Below, in pieces: positions 7,588-16,195 of a stretch of DNA of 64,000 nucleotides. The position numbers were made by a program, and so were the translations under genes. The notes under the pieces were generated by a model, which saw nothing but the letters and a program-made list of their open reading frames with translations, had not been told where the DNA came from and ran no database searches. Numbering within the stretch: the first letter of the stretch is position 1; each line of letters begins with the position of its first letter. Source of the DNA: an uncultured Oscillospiraceae bacterium (GTDB taxonomy: Bacteria; Bacillota; Clostridia; Oscillospirales; Oscillospiraceae); contig CAKTPP010000006.1 in the NCBI GenBank assembly GCA_934591895.1, forward strand, positions 79,163 to 143,162. Reading direction: 5' to 3'.

Positions 7588-8682
7588 TCAGCGGTAGACG
7601 GAAAACTCCGGCGAGAACTCGTGGAGCGTTCCGGCGTCGCTGGGGGTCTTCTGCTCGCAGTAGGGGAGCATATTCTCCACAAACTGCGCGCAGCGCGCCC
7701 ACTGCGCCTCGACGGCCGTGCCCTGCGACGGCGAGAGGTCGTAGTGCTCGGTGAGATACTGCCCGAACCAGCCGGTGAAGGCCTCCATGCCGAACACGTT
7801 CAGGTGCTCGTTGTCGCAAAAATCGCCGTCCGCCTCCAGCCCGATGTCCGCAAAGAGCCGGTCGCAGTCGAGAAAGTCGTAGCCGTATTCGCCCACGATG
7901 TCCCCGAGGCGCGTCAGGACGGTCGGGTCGGTGACGCCCGCGCGGTGCGGAAAGCGCACAAAGAGCACGTTTTCAACGCCGAGCTCGTGGGCGAGCTCAC
8001 AGAAGCTGCGCAGCCGCTGCACGTTGTCCGCGCTCAGCGAGGCGTCCTTGGTCGGGCGCTCGCCGGTCTGTACCTTCGGGATGATCTCAAGCGCCTTGGT
8101 CAGCGAATAGCCGGTGCGCAGCATGGTCAGATACTGCTGTGCCGGTTCGACCCAGACGTCCGGCTCGTTCCAGTTGGTGTGGTACTTCTCCAGGCGGAAA
8201 AAGTAGGACGACCACTGGTCCTTCGGCACGGAGCTGAGGATCGTGCGCACCTTGTTGGCCGACATCGGCATGTTGTCGATCCACTTGCGCAGGCCGGTCT
8301 CCGTGTCCTCGGCAGAGAAGTCGAACAAAAAGCCGTTGATCTCCACGACGACGGTCTTCGGCGTCTGCCGGCGCATGGCCTCGGTGAGCATGGAGTTATA
8401 CAGGCAGCCCGGCATGCTCGACACGCACAGCGAATAGCTCGTAAAGCCGTACTGCTGCCATGCCAGCGGCGAGCAGAAGCCGGTGTAGAGCTCGCTCGCG
8501 CCGATCAGGACCACGTCGAGGGAGTTTTTCGGCTCGCGGCAGAAGCCGCGGATGTGGCGCATGTCCCACGTGTTGTTCACGCTCAGCACCTCGGTCAGCG
8601 CGCCGTAGACCAGCGCGACAATGAGCAGAAATGCGATCACGCGCACGACGGTTTTTCTTTTTGCGTGTTGTTTTGGATTCAT
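7588..8682 (-). CDS. DltD-like membrane-anchored SGNH-hydrolase-type protein
   Basis: This 364-residue protein has one N-terminal membrane helix (about 12-30) and an extracellular SGNH/GDSL-like domain. DVVLIGASE (S63) fits the nucleophile block and DNEHLNVFG near residue 300 fits the Asp-x-x-His block. It is the last gene of the operon, where DltD sits in classical dlt operons, and probably works outside the membrane with the MBOAT protein to hand over an acyl or aminoacyl group. The ATG at 8682 was chosen because GGAGG precedes it and the membrane helix follows at once. There are 74 bp after the MBOAT gene. Its exact reaction is inferred. Confidence 0.75.
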   Translation of the reverse strand: MNPKQHAKRKTVVRVIAFLLIVALVYGALTEVLSVNNTWDMRHIRGFCREPKNSLDVVLIGASELYTGFCSPLAWQQYGFTSYSLCVSSMPGCLYNSMLTEAMRRQTPKTVVVEINGFLFDFSAEDTETGLRKWIDNMPMSANKVRTILSSVPKDQWSSYFFRLEKYHTNWNEPDVWVEPAQQYLTMLRTGYSLTKALEIIPKVQTGERPTKDASLSADNVQRLRSFCELAHELGVENVLFVRFPHRAGVTDPTVLTRLGDIVGEYGYDFLDCDRLFADIGLEADGDFCDNEHLNVFGMEAFTGWFGQYLTEHYDLSPSQGTAVEAQWARCAQFVENMLPYCEQKTPSDAGTLHEFSPEFSVYR

Positions 8683-8756
8683 GGATGTCCTCCACAGGCT
8701 GTGCGCCTGAAGCGCGGGCTTGACGCCGCGCGGAAAATTGCGGTGATGATCTGCGC

Positions 8757-10361
8757 TTAAAACTGCATGTACACAAACTCGGACGCCTGCACGCCCGGCC
8801 CGTAAACGCCCATGAGCACGACGGCGAAGATGCCGGCGAGCAGCACGGCCCAGCGCAGGGCGAGACATTTGGCGTCGAGGATCTCGCGGATGGTGCGCTG
8901 CGAGCGCTCCTGAATGACGGAGGCGGTGAAGATGACGGCCGTGCCGAGCAGCAGCACGCACCAGTCATACCGCGTCAGCGGCAGCGCCTCGAGCACGGCG
9001 CCCGGCCGCAGCTGCGACAGGTGCAGGTCGGTCACGGACTTGGCCATCATGCCCATCGCTGCGCGAAAACCGTCGGCGATGTCAAAGTAATAGCCGATGA
9101 GCACGACCACGAACGTGCGCAGCATCGAAAACACCTGATACCACGCGCTCTTGCGCTCGATGTGCAGCGCGGCGACGACCTTGTCCGACACCGGCTGCAG
9201 CAGCGTGGACACGAGGATGACCATGCCGTTCCAGAAGCCGAAGGCGACGTATTTCCAGCTCGCCCCGTGCCAGATGCCGATGATGAGAAACGTGATCAGC
9301 GAGGCCACGGCCGTCGGCAGCACCTTGCCGATGTGGCTGCCGAGGTGCTGCCTGGCGTGGCGTCCCCAGTTGAGAAACGCCTTCGAGATCGACAGCGGGT
9401 AGAACAGGTAGTTGCGCAGCCAGTCGCCGAGCGAGATGTGCCAGCGGTGCCAGTACTCGGTGAGCGTGCGCGAGAAATACGGGCGGCGGAAGTTCTCGCC
9501 CATGGTGATGCCGAACATCTGCGCCACGCCGCGCGAGATGTCGATGCCGCCGGAGAAGTCGGCGTAGAGCTGCAGCGCGTAGACGATCGCCGCCAGCAGC
9601 ACATACGTGCCGGCGTAGTCGGTGTACGCCCCGGCGACGGTGTGGATCATGCCCACGGCGCGGTCGGCGATGACGAGCTTCTTGAAAAAGCCCCACAGGA
9701 TCAGCTCCGCACCGTAGCGGATGTTGTCAAAGCTGTATCTGTGCTCGTCATAGAGCTGGTGCGCCAGCTGGTCGTACACGCCGATCGGCCCCTGAATGAT
9801 CTGCGGGAAGAAGGACACGAACAGCGCAAGCTTGCCGACATTGCGCTCGGCGGGCACCTTCTCGCGGTAGACGTCGAGCACGTAGCCCATGGACTGGAAC
9901 GTGTAAAACGAGATGCCCAGCGGCAGCAGCAGCCCGATGCGGCCGAGCGAGACCGTCAGCCCCACGGACGCGAAGAGCGCCTGTACGGACTCGGCAAAGA
10001 AGTTATAGTATTTGAGCACGGCAAGGATGCCGAAGTTCAGCAGAAGGATGGCGATCATGAGCGCCTTGCGGCGGGACTTGCAGCGCTTTTTGTACGCCTT
10101 GCGCTCCTCGCGCTCCCAGTCCTGCCTGTGCGCGGCGACGGTCTGCTCCATGCGCGCGGTCATGGCGTCCATGCCGCGGGCGCCGAAGTAGGTCGTGAGC
10201 GTCGTCACGACGATGAAGCCCATGTACCGCAGGCACACGAACGCGTAAAACGCGTAGCTGCCGACCAGCAGCACCACCCACTGAAAGCGCTTCGGCACGA
10301 GATAGTACAGCACCAGCAGCGCGAGCACCAGCAGGTAAAACGACAGCGATGTCAGCGTCAT
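8757..10361 (-). CDS. DltB/AlgI-like membrane-bound O-acyltransferase (MBOAT)
   Basis: The 534-residue polytopic membrane protein belongs to the MBOAT family, which moves acyl or D-alanyl groups across the membrane onto sugars, teichoic acids or peptides. The key signatures are YWHRWHISLGDW and the family histidine in GIWHGASW. The ATG at 10361 follows GGAGG and overlaps the stop of the decarboxylase gene as ATGA, so the genes are coupled. Its neighbours (adenylating enzyme, carrier protein) suggest the donor is a carrier-bound amino acid derivative rather than acetyl-CoA; this is inference. Confidence 0.88.
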   Translation of the reverse strand: MTLTSLSFYLLVLALLVLYYLVPKRFQWVVLLVGSYAFYAFVCLRYMGFIVVTTLTTYFGARGMDAMTARMEQTVAAHRQDWEREERKAYKKRCKSRRKALMIAILLLNFGILAVLKYYNFFAESVQALFASVGLTVSLGRIGLLLPLGISFYTFQSMGYVLDVYREKVPAERNVGKLALFVSFFPQIIQGPIGVYDQLAHQLYDEHRYSFDNIRYGAELILWGFFKKLVIADRAVGMIHTVAGAYTDYAGTYVLLAAIVYALQLYADFSGGIDISRGVAQMFGITMGENFRRPYFSRTLTEYWHRWHISLGDWLRNYLFYPLSISKAFLNWGRHARQHLGSHIGKVLPTAVASLITFLIIGIWHGASWKYVAFGFWNGMVILVSTLLQPVSDKVVAALHIERKSAWYQVFSMLRTFVVVLIGYYFDIADGFRAAMGMMAKSVTDLHLSQLRPGAVLEALPLTRYDWCVLLLGTAVIFTASVIQERSQRTIREILDAKCLALRWAVLLAGIFAVVLMGVYGPGVQASEFVYMQF

Positions 10362-11542
10362 GCTTTGTCCTCCGGCGTCCGGCAGGTGTTGAGCACGTCG
10401 GTCGCGAACCGGTCGCGCACGAGCGTGAAGCGCCCGCCGCGGCACAGCGCCACGCGCGGCATATCGCGCGAGAGGAACACGGCCGTGCCCTCCGTCACGG
10501 AATAGGCGCCGCAGCGGCCGAAGGCGATCACGTCGCCCACGCGCAGGGGCGGCAGCTGCGCCTCGCGCACCAGCACGTCCGCGGTCGTGCACAGGCTGCC
10601 GCAGAGCATCCACGGTTCGGCGGCGTCCGCGCTCTCGCGCAGAAGCGTCAGCGGCGGGGACTGCATACCCATGAGCTGACCGTCATACTTCACCTGATGC
10701 ATGCCGCCGTCGCACACGGCGTAGTTCACGCCGAGGTTGCACTTGGCGTCGGCCACGCCGGTGAGAAACGTGCCGCAGGGCGCAGCGAAAAAGCGCCCCA
10801 TCTCGATCGTCAGCGGGTACTTCCCGCCGAAGGCGCGGATGTGCTCCGCCGCCGCGTCGAGCAGCGCGCCGTCGCGCGCCTCGGCATCGTCGCGCAGGCA
10901 CTCGGCGTTCAGCCCCGGACCGTATTCCACGTGCTGCGCCGTGAAGCCGTACCTGTCGTGCAGCATCGTGAGGTATTCGTCCAGATGCGCAAGCTCCTTT
11001 GCGATCACGGCGTCCTTGCGCTTTTGCGTGCCGGAAAAATAGTGGATGCCCGCGATCGTCACGTTCGCAAAGTCCGCGCGCCGCGCGACGAGATCTTCCA
11101 GCGCGGCGGGATCCATGCCGAACTGGCTGCCGGCGGTCAGGCGCGGCAGCACGCGCACGTGCTTTCCCTGCGCGGCCGCGGCGGCGCAGATGAGATCAAA
11201 ATGCAGCGTGCTCTCGGCCGTGAGCAGGTCTGCGCCCAGCGCGACGGCGCGCGCGACGTCGTCCGCGCCCTTGTTCACGCCGGAATAGAGGATGCGCTCG
11301 GGCGCGATGCCGAGCTTTTCGCAGATCGTCAGCTCGCCCGGGGAGCACACCTCCACCCAGCGGAACACGTCCGGCAGGCCGCGCAGCACGAAGGGGTTGG
11401 CCTTCATGGAGTAGCAGAGCTGCACGTGAGAGCCGAACGCGGCGCGCACCTTTTCAGCGCGCGCCGTGAAAGCATCCAGATCAAACAGATACAGCGGCGT
11501 GCCGTATTCGGCGGCCGCCGCGTTCAGAGCAGTCCTGTCCAT
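10358..11542 (-). CDS. PLP-dependent decarboxylase (diaminopimelate/ornithine decarboxylase fold)
   Basis: This 394-residue protein is a fold-type III PLP enzyme. It has YSMKANP with the PLP lysine K47, a glycine-rich phosphate loop near EMGRFFAAPCG, and CGSLCTTADVL followed by GAYS, as in diaminopimelate and ornithine decarboxylases. It lies between the carrier-protein gene (1-bp overlap, TGATG) and the MBOAT gene (ATGA overlap). That place suggests it acts on the activated or carrier-bound amino acid, like BtrK of butirosin synthesis, which decarboxylates a glutamyl carrier protein. A free-amino-acid decarboxylase or a racemase-like role remains possible. Confidence 0.82.
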   Translation of the reverse strand: MDRTALNAAAAEYGTPLYLFDLDAFTARAEKVRAAFGSHVQLCYSMKANPFVLRGLPDVFRWVEVCSPGELTICEKLGIAPERILYSGVNKGADDVARAVALGADLLTAESTLHFDLICAAAAAQGKHVRVLPRLTAGSQFGMDPAALEDLVARRADFANVTIAGIHYFSGTQKRKDAVIAKELAHLDEYLTMLHDRYGFTAQHVEYGPGLNAECLRDDAEARDGALLDAAAEHIRAFGGKYPLTIEMGRFFAAPCGTFLTGVADAKCNLGVNYAVCDGGMHQVKYDGQLMGMQSPPLTLLRESADAAEPWMLCGSLCTTADVLVREAQLPPLRVGDVIAFGRCGAYSVTEGTAVFLSRDMPRVALCRGGRFTLVRDRFATDVLNTCRTPEDKA

Positions 11543-11775
11543 CAGTCCTCGTCCTGCAGGCGCTGCACCATGGCCAGCAGACTCTTGGCGGAGTTGAAGT
11601 TCTCCGGCACGAGATCCTTTGCGCCGATCTCGATGTCGAACGCGTCGTTGAGCGCCGCGACGAGCGACACGATGTCGAACGATTCGAGAATGTGGTCGTC
11701 GATGAGCGCGGTCTCGGTCTCAAAATCCACGTCCGGGCGCAGATCGGTCAGAATGTCCATCAGTTCCTGTTCCAT
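11542..11775 (-). CDS. Acyl/aminoacyl carrier protein (DltC-like)
   Basis: A 77-residue acidic four-helix carrier protein. The phosphopantetheine serine is S32 in ILESFDIVSLV, a small variant of the usual DSL motif. It is encoded 37 bp after the adenylating enzyme and overlaps the decarboxylase start by one base, so the three are co-translated. It should carry the amino acid activated by the first enzyme as a thioester. A phosphopantetheinyl transferase must come from elsewhere in the genome. Confidence 0.88.
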   Translation of the reverse strand: MEQELMDILTDLRPDVDFETETALIDDHILESFDIVSLVAALNDAFDIEIGAKDLVPENFNSAKSLLAMVQRLQDED

Positions 11776-11812
11776 AATAAAATACCTCCTGAAATGTGAG
11801 TAATGTAAGCGA

Positions 11813-13336
11813 TTATCTGTGGGCGGCGGCGATGCGCCCGGCCAGCGCGCGCATATCCGTCTTGCCGTTGTCGAGCCGGGGCATGGCGGCCAGCTGCTCG
11901 ATCTTGCGCGGCACCATGAAGCCCGGCAGGTCGGCGCGCAGCGCCACGGCGATGTCGCGCTTGGTCACGTCCGCGCCGGTGTAAAACAGCCAGATCTGCT
12001 CGTGCTCCTGATCGTAGAGCGCGCAGGCCTCCTCCACGCCGGGCACCTTCGCCGCGGCGAGGTCGATCTCGCCGAGCTCCACGCGGTGGCCGAGGTGCTT
12101 GACCTGCCGGTCCTTGCGGCCGTGGAACATGAGGTTGCCGTCGGGCGCGAAGTGCCCGAGGTCGCCGGTCTTGTAGATGCGCTCGTCATACGCGCGGTTG
12201 AGCGGGTTCTGCAGGAAGCTCTCGGCGGTCTTTTCGCGGCTGTTGTAGTAGCCGAGCGCGAGGATGGGACCCTTGACGCAGATCTCACCGATCTCGCCGT
12301 CGGGCACGGCCTCGTTGCGCTCCGAGAGCAGAAACACCTCGTAGTGCGGATACGGCCTGCCGATCGGCAGCACGTCGGTGTCCGCGACCAGGCCGGGCAC
12401 GACATAATACGTGCACGAGGCGGTCGCCTCCGTCGGGCCGTACTGGTTGACGAAGCGCGCCCGCGGCAGCGCGAGCTGCCACTGGCGCAGGCAGCTGCAC
12501 GGCATCACCGAGCCGGAAAAGCACACCTTGCGCAGGTGCTGCGGCACGCTGCACTCGAACGCGCCGAGCGCGGCCGGCACCGTCAGCGCCGAGACGCTCC
12601 AGCCCACGGCCGTGACGCCCTTGTCGTTCATGTATTCGAACAGACGCTCCGGCGACATGAAAAGTTCCTTTGGGATGATGGCCGTCGTCGCGCCGAAGCG
12701 CAGCGGCAGATAAATGTCGCGCACGGCGGCGATGTAGTCCAGCGGCGACTGGTTGCCGAGCACGTCCTCGCGCGCGATGCCCATCACGCCGGCGTAGTCC
12801 TCGATGTAGCACATGAGCGAGTGCTGCGCCGTGATGACGCCCTTGGGCGTGCCGGTCGAGCCGGAGGTGAAGATGATGTACAGCGGGTCGAGCTCACGCG
12901 CGCGCGCGCGGCAGTCTGCCAGCAGTGCCGCGTCCTCGCCGCCCTCGAGCAGCTCCTCCGCGATGAGGATCTCGCCGCCGAATTCCAGCGTTTTCGCCTT
13001 GTCGTAAAACGCGCGCTGCACGATCATCAGATCGGTGTCGAGCGTGTGCAGGATCGAATTGAGCCGGTGCACGGGCATCGTCCCGTCCATCGGTGCGTAG
13101 CAGCAGCCGGCGTACACCGCGCCGAGAAACACGGCCGGGGTGTGCGCGTTGCGCCCGCTCATCACGGCGATGGGCGCCTTGCGCCCGGCGCGCAGCCTTG
13201 CCGCCGCCGTGCCGATGATGCGCGCCTCGCGCCGCACGTCGGCAAAAGTCACCGCGCCGTCCTCGTCAAGAAAGGCGGGCTTGTCCGGACAGGCTGCGGC
13301 GGTGACTTCCAGCCAGTCGAGCACGTTTGTATCCAT
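11813..13336 (-). CDS. Amino-acid adenylating enzyme (DltA-like, AMP-binding)
   Basis: The 507-residue ANL enzyme matches the length of DltA. Visible motifs are the phosphate loop FTSGSTGTPKGV, NQYGPTEATASC, YKTGDLGHF, GRKDRQVKHLGHRVEL and the final catalytic lysine region NGKTD. The substrate-pocket stretch is SPLDYIAAVRDI, which keeps an Asp where DltA has its amino-group-binding Asp, so an alpha-amino acid is likely; the rest of the pocket differs from DltA. It is the first gene of the five-gene operon, with AAAGGAG before ATG 13336. It should load the carrier protein encoded next. Confidence 0.88.
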   Translation of the reverse strand: MDTNVLDWLEVTAAACPDKPAFLDEDGAVTFADVRREARIIGTAAARLRAGRKAPIAVMSGRNAHTPAVFLGAVYAGCCYAPMDGTMPVHRLNSILHTLDTDLMIVQRAFYDKAKTLEFGGEILIAEELLEGGEDAALLADCRARARELDPLYIIFTSGSTGTPKGVITAQHSLMCYIEDYAGVMGIAREDVLGNQSPLDYIAAVRDIYLPLRFGATTAIIPKELFMSPERLFEYMNDKGVTAVGWSVSALTVPAALGAFECSVPQHLRKVCFSGSVMPCSCLRQWQLALPRARFVNQYGPTEATASCTYYVVPGLVADTDVLPIGRPYPHYEVFLLSERNEAVPDGEIGEICVKGPILALGYYNSREKTAESFLQNPLNRAYDERIYKTGDLGHFAPDGNLMFHGRKDRQVKHLGHRVELGEIDLAAAKVPGVEEACALYDQEHEQIWLFYTGADVTKRDIAVALRADLPGFMVPRKIEQLAAMPRLDNGKTDMRALAGRIAAAHR

Positions 13337-13377
13337 GCGTGCAGCTCCTTTCTGTTATCTGTCCATAATCGGCAATT

Positions 13378-13406
13378 ATCCTATCATGTTTTCCCTGTAA
13401 AAACAA
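13378..13406 (-). promoter_or_regulatory. Possible promoter of the Dlt-like operon
   Basis: Reading leftward, TTGTTT (13401-13406) and TAGGAT (13378-13383) have a 17-bp spacer, about 45 bp before the first gene. An overlapping TTTACA with GATAAT at 15 bp is an alternative. Confidence 0.35.
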
Positions 13407-13775
13407 GAAGAATCGCTGCGGTTTAAAGAAAAGGTAAGATTCCCGCGCGCCCGTGCCCCGCACTTGACGCGCCCGCGGCCAAAACGTACAATGGGCGTGA
13501 GGATTACTGTACCAATAGCCGGACAGTGAAGGAAAATTTTGTTTGCTTCTCACAAAATTTTCGCTGGAAGTTTGTGTGCATTACCCCCTATCAGTGTGTA
13601 GAAAATCGTGGTATCCTTTTCTTAACAGGCACGGCGGCCGGGGTGACGGGAGCTCCGAAGCGTTCCCGCCCCGCCCCGCCGTGCGCGTTTCCGGTTCGGA
13701 CAGGCCGCGCTTCGGAGGCCTGCCCCGGCCGGAATCAACAGGAGGGATGCCCGCGAAGGGAAAGGAAGAACGAAG
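13407..13775 (+). other. Promoter and long leader of the sipW cluster
   Basis: No gene is supported. TTGACG (13464-13469) and TACAAT (13487-13492) with a 17-bp spacer form a good promoter. The leader of about 280 nt carries a perfect 11-bp A/T-rich inverted repeat (13532-13542 with 13552-13562, 9-nt loop), either an operator or an RNA hairpin. The remainder is GC-rich and featureless. Confidence 0.6.
13464..13492 (+). promoter_or_regulatory. Promoter of the sipW/surface-fibre cluster
   Basis: TTGACG, 17-bp spacer, TACAAT. It is the only strong sigma-A box seen upstream of the cluster. Confidence 0.7.
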
Positions 13776-14357
13776 ATGTCAAAACAGGTTCAAAAAGTGT
13801 GCAGCGCCGTCTCCACGGTTGTGGTGGCGCTGGCGGTCATTCTGGCGCTGCTTCTGGTGGGCGTGCGGCTGGTCGGCCTGCGGCCGATGTGCGTCCTGTC
13901 CGGCAGCATGGAACCGACGTATCACACAGGCTCGCTGATCTATGTCAGGCCCTGCGCGCCCGAGGACGTGCAGGTCGGCGACGCGATCACGTTCGTACTC
14001 AATGAGGACTTGGATGTCGTCACACACCGCGTGATCTCCATCGATGCGGAAAACGAGCATTTCTACACGAAGGGAGACGCGAACGACGCGCCCGACGGCG
14101 CACCTGTCTATTTCAAGAACCTCATCGGCCGGCCGGTGTTCACCATCCCGTATCTCGGCTATGTTTCGCACTGGGTCTCGAACCCGCCGGGGATGTATCT
14201 GGCCATTGCGATCGCGATCGTGCTCATTGTCCTGGCGTTCCTGCCGGACATGCTGCGCAAGGCGGCTGAGGCGGACGCGCGTGATGCGGCGCGCCGAGCG
14301 GAGGCAGCGAATACGGCAAAGTGCACGGAAACGGATGACAAAAATCGTAAGATTTAA
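13776..14357 (+). CDS. sipW: ER-type signal peptidase I (SipW)
   Basis: SipW-type peptidases use a Ser/His pair instead of Ser/Lys and mature a small set of dedicated substrates such as TasA and camelysin. The 193-residue protein has an N-terminal membrane helix (about 12-34), the nucleophile S44 in VLSGSMEPTY, and H84 in VVTHRV where ordinary bacterial enzymes have lysine. D101/D104 lie in KGDAND, and a second membrane helix is at about 138-158. It heads a run of five genes whose products carry the matching signal peptide, which supports the call strongly. AAAGGAAGAACGAAG precedes ATG 13776. Confidence 0.93.
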   Translation: MSKQVQKVCSAVSTVVVALAVILALLLVGVRLVGLRPMCVLSGSMEPTYHTGSLIYVRPCAPEDVQVGDAITFVLNEDLDVVTHRVISIDAENEHFYTKGDANDAPDGAPVYFKNLIGRPVFTIPYLGYVSHWVSNPPGMYLAIAIAIVLIVLAFLPDMLRKAAEADARDAARRAEAANTAKCTETDDKNRKI

Positions 14358-14373
14358 ACATTTTTGTGAGGAC

Positions 14374-14388
14374 GTGAAATATTTTCAC
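14374..14388. promoter_or_regulatory. Perfect palindrome between sipW and the first substrate gene
   Basis: GTGAAA-TAT-TTTCAC is an exact inverted repeat in the 135-bp gap after sipW. It could be an operator or a weak RNA hairpin that separates sipW from the structural genes. Confidence 0.4.
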
Positions 14389-14492
14389 ATCCCGATGCAT
14401 TAACCTTATGAACGCTGACAGCGCACGTTGGACGCTGTTGTGACATGGTAAGTTCGGAAAACAAAATTTGTGTTAAGGGAGGAAACACGAAA

Positions 14493-15119
14493 ATGAAGAA
14501 GAAAACTTTGACGATCGCCATCGCGCTCGTGCTTGTCGTGGCGCTGGCGGTCGGCGCGACGTGGGCGTATCTGACGGCACAGAGCGGTCCGGTTACGAAC
14601 ACCTTCACCGCCGGTGGCGCTGTGAATCAGAGCGATCTGGAACTCTTCGAGCACGTTGCCAACCAGAAGAACGACGGTACTTATACGCTTGGGGAAGCAA
14701 CCACCACGGACGGCAACACTTATGTTGTCATGCCGGGCGTGAATTTGCCGAAAGACCCGACCGTCAATGTGAAGGACGCAAAGGGCGCGTACTACCTGTT
14801 TGTTGAAGTCACCAAGGGCGAAAAGGTTGACGGCGATACGCTTAGCTACACCGTTGATGGCGGCAAGTGGATCAATCTGAACATCGAGGGCAGAGAAGTC
14901 TATGTCTATACGGCGGACGGCCAGCATCCGGCCATCTTGAATGCGGCGCTTAGTAATGTCGCAATTCTCAAGGGCAACACGATTACCGTTTCTGGCGACG
15001 CGGCTAAAATCGGCGCTCTGACTGCGGACAACTCCAAGCTGACGTTTAAGGCTTATGCTTGCCAGGCTGCCGGCTTTGCAGATGCTGCGGACGCGTTTAC
15101 CGAGTGCTTTGGTAAATAA
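14493..15119 (+). CDS. SipW-cognate secreted protein (TasA/camelysin-like) 1
   Basis: This 208-residue protein starts with a long hydrophobic helix (about 5-25) ending in GATWAYLTAQSGPVTNTF, the typical SipW-dependent cleavage region of TasA and camelysin family proteins. The rest is an extracellular beta-rich domain with no cysteines until the C-terminal part (YACQ, TECF). The ATG at 14493 follows AAGGGAGG; the earlier in-frame ATG has no such site. It is probably exported, cut by the neighbouring SipW, and part of a surface fibre or matrix. The polymer role is inferred. Confidence 0.82.
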   Translation: MKKKTLTIAIALVLVVALAVGATWAYLTAQSGPVTNTFTAGGAVNQSDLELFEHVANQKNDGTYTLGEATTTDGNTYVVMPGVNLPKDPTVNVKDAKGAYYLFVEVTKGEKVDGDTLSYTVDGGKWINLNIEGREVYVYTADGQHPAILNAALSNVAILKGNTITVSGDAAKIGALTADNSKLTFKAYACQAAGFADAADAFTECFGK

Positions 15120-15203
15120 CTCCCTCTCGACTTTCCCTGAGCAGATCCCTTGGATACCTTGTGCAGAGCGCTGTACATAAAAAAGAAAAGGAGAACGCTA
15201 CTT

Positions 15204-15971
15204 ATGAAGAAGAAATCCATTCTGATGGCTGCGATCGCAGTCATGCTCGTCGCGGTGCTGGTCGTCGGCGGCACGCTGGCGTACTTCACCGATGCGAAGT
15301 CCGCGACCAATACGTTCACTACCGGCAAAGTCAGCATTACCCTGAACGAAAAGAACGCCGATGGCACGCCCTTTACTCAGGGTCAGGTGCTCTTGCCGGG
15401 TTCTCAGACCAAGAACAACATTGCCAAGAGAGTGACCATCACCAACAATACTGGCTCCCAAGAAGCCTATGTTTGGCTTGAGGAACTGATTCCTGCAGCG
15501 CTCGACAGCACGGATGGTTCTACCGGCACGAACAACATCATTCACATCAACACCCCGGGCAGCACTTGGGATAAGTATCGTGAGAATAGCAGATATTGGG
15601 CAGAAGGCCAGACGGAGGCGCTGCCGCTTGAACAGACCTGGGATCTCGATCCGGAAGAAGAGCTTGCGAGCCACCTTGGCCCCGAGGGCTTTGCTGGCAC
15701 CGAGACGATCGATGGCGTTGTCTACAACAAGTACATCAAGCTGTATCATGGCAAGCTGGCAGCCGGTGAGGAGACCACGCTTGGTATGAGCCAGGTTTAC
15801 ATGGACTCCCAGGTCGATACCAATGATCAGGGTCAGTACACCATCAAAGGCAATGTTATCAACTATGATTTCAGCAAGGGCGTCAACATCATCGTTCGCG
15901 CTTACGCGATTCAGGCTGATGGCTTCGCGGATGTCTATGCGGCTTACAAAGGCTATCACGGCATCAAGTAA
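15204..15971 (+). CDS. SipW-cognate secreted protein (TasA-like) 2
   Basis: The 255-residue protein has a membrane-helix signal ending in GGTLAYFTDAKSATNTFTTGK, the closest to TasA of the set. A jelly-roll-like domain follows, with the pattern seen in TasA (KRVTITNNTGSQEAYVWLEE, then RAYAIQADGF at the end). Its size matches TasA (about 260). AAAAGGAG precedes ATG 15204. It is the best candidate for the major fibre subunit. Confidence 0.85.
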   Translation: MKKKSILMAAIAVMLVAVLVVGGTLAYFTDAKSATNTFTTGKVSITLNEKNADGTPFTQGQVLLPGSQTKNNIAKRVTITNNTGSQEAYVWLEELIPAALDSTDGSTGTNNIIHINTPGSTWDKYRENSRYWAEGQTEALPLEQTWDLDPEEELASHLGPEGFAGTETIDGVVYNKYIKLYHGKLAAGEETTLGMSQVYMDSQVDTNDQGQYTIKGNVINYDFSKGVNIIVRAYAIQADGFADVYAAYKGYHGIK

Positions 15972-16195
15972 TTCCCCATCATTTTGACCCCAAAGGGGCG
16001 GCGATCTCGCCGCCCCCATCGGGGGCTTTGGACCGGCTTCAATCCGGGCGCGGGCGGCGGTACTGCCGCTGTCCGCGCGCAGACTGAAAGAGAGAATCCC
16101 GCAGAAAACAGTCCCGGCGCGCGCCTTCGGGCGCGGAAGAGAATCCCTGCGCACAGCGCAGAATAACCCCCGGCAAGGAGAAAGGTGGTTTGTGC
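15972..16195 (+). other. Structured spacer inside the sipW cluster
   Basis: This 224-bp gap holds a 10-bp inverted repeat (GGGGCGGCGA and TCGCCGCCCC near 15995-16016) immediately followed by a second GCCCCCATCGGGGGC hairpin. There is no long T run. It probably stabilises the upstream message or lowers downstream expression. Confidence 0.45.

Noticed and set aside
10358..11542. Simple lysA (diaminopimelate decarboxylase)
   Set aside because: The fold fits, but the overlaps with carrier-protein and MBOAT genes argue for a role in that pathway; lysA was therefore not used as gene symbol, though it cannot be excluded.
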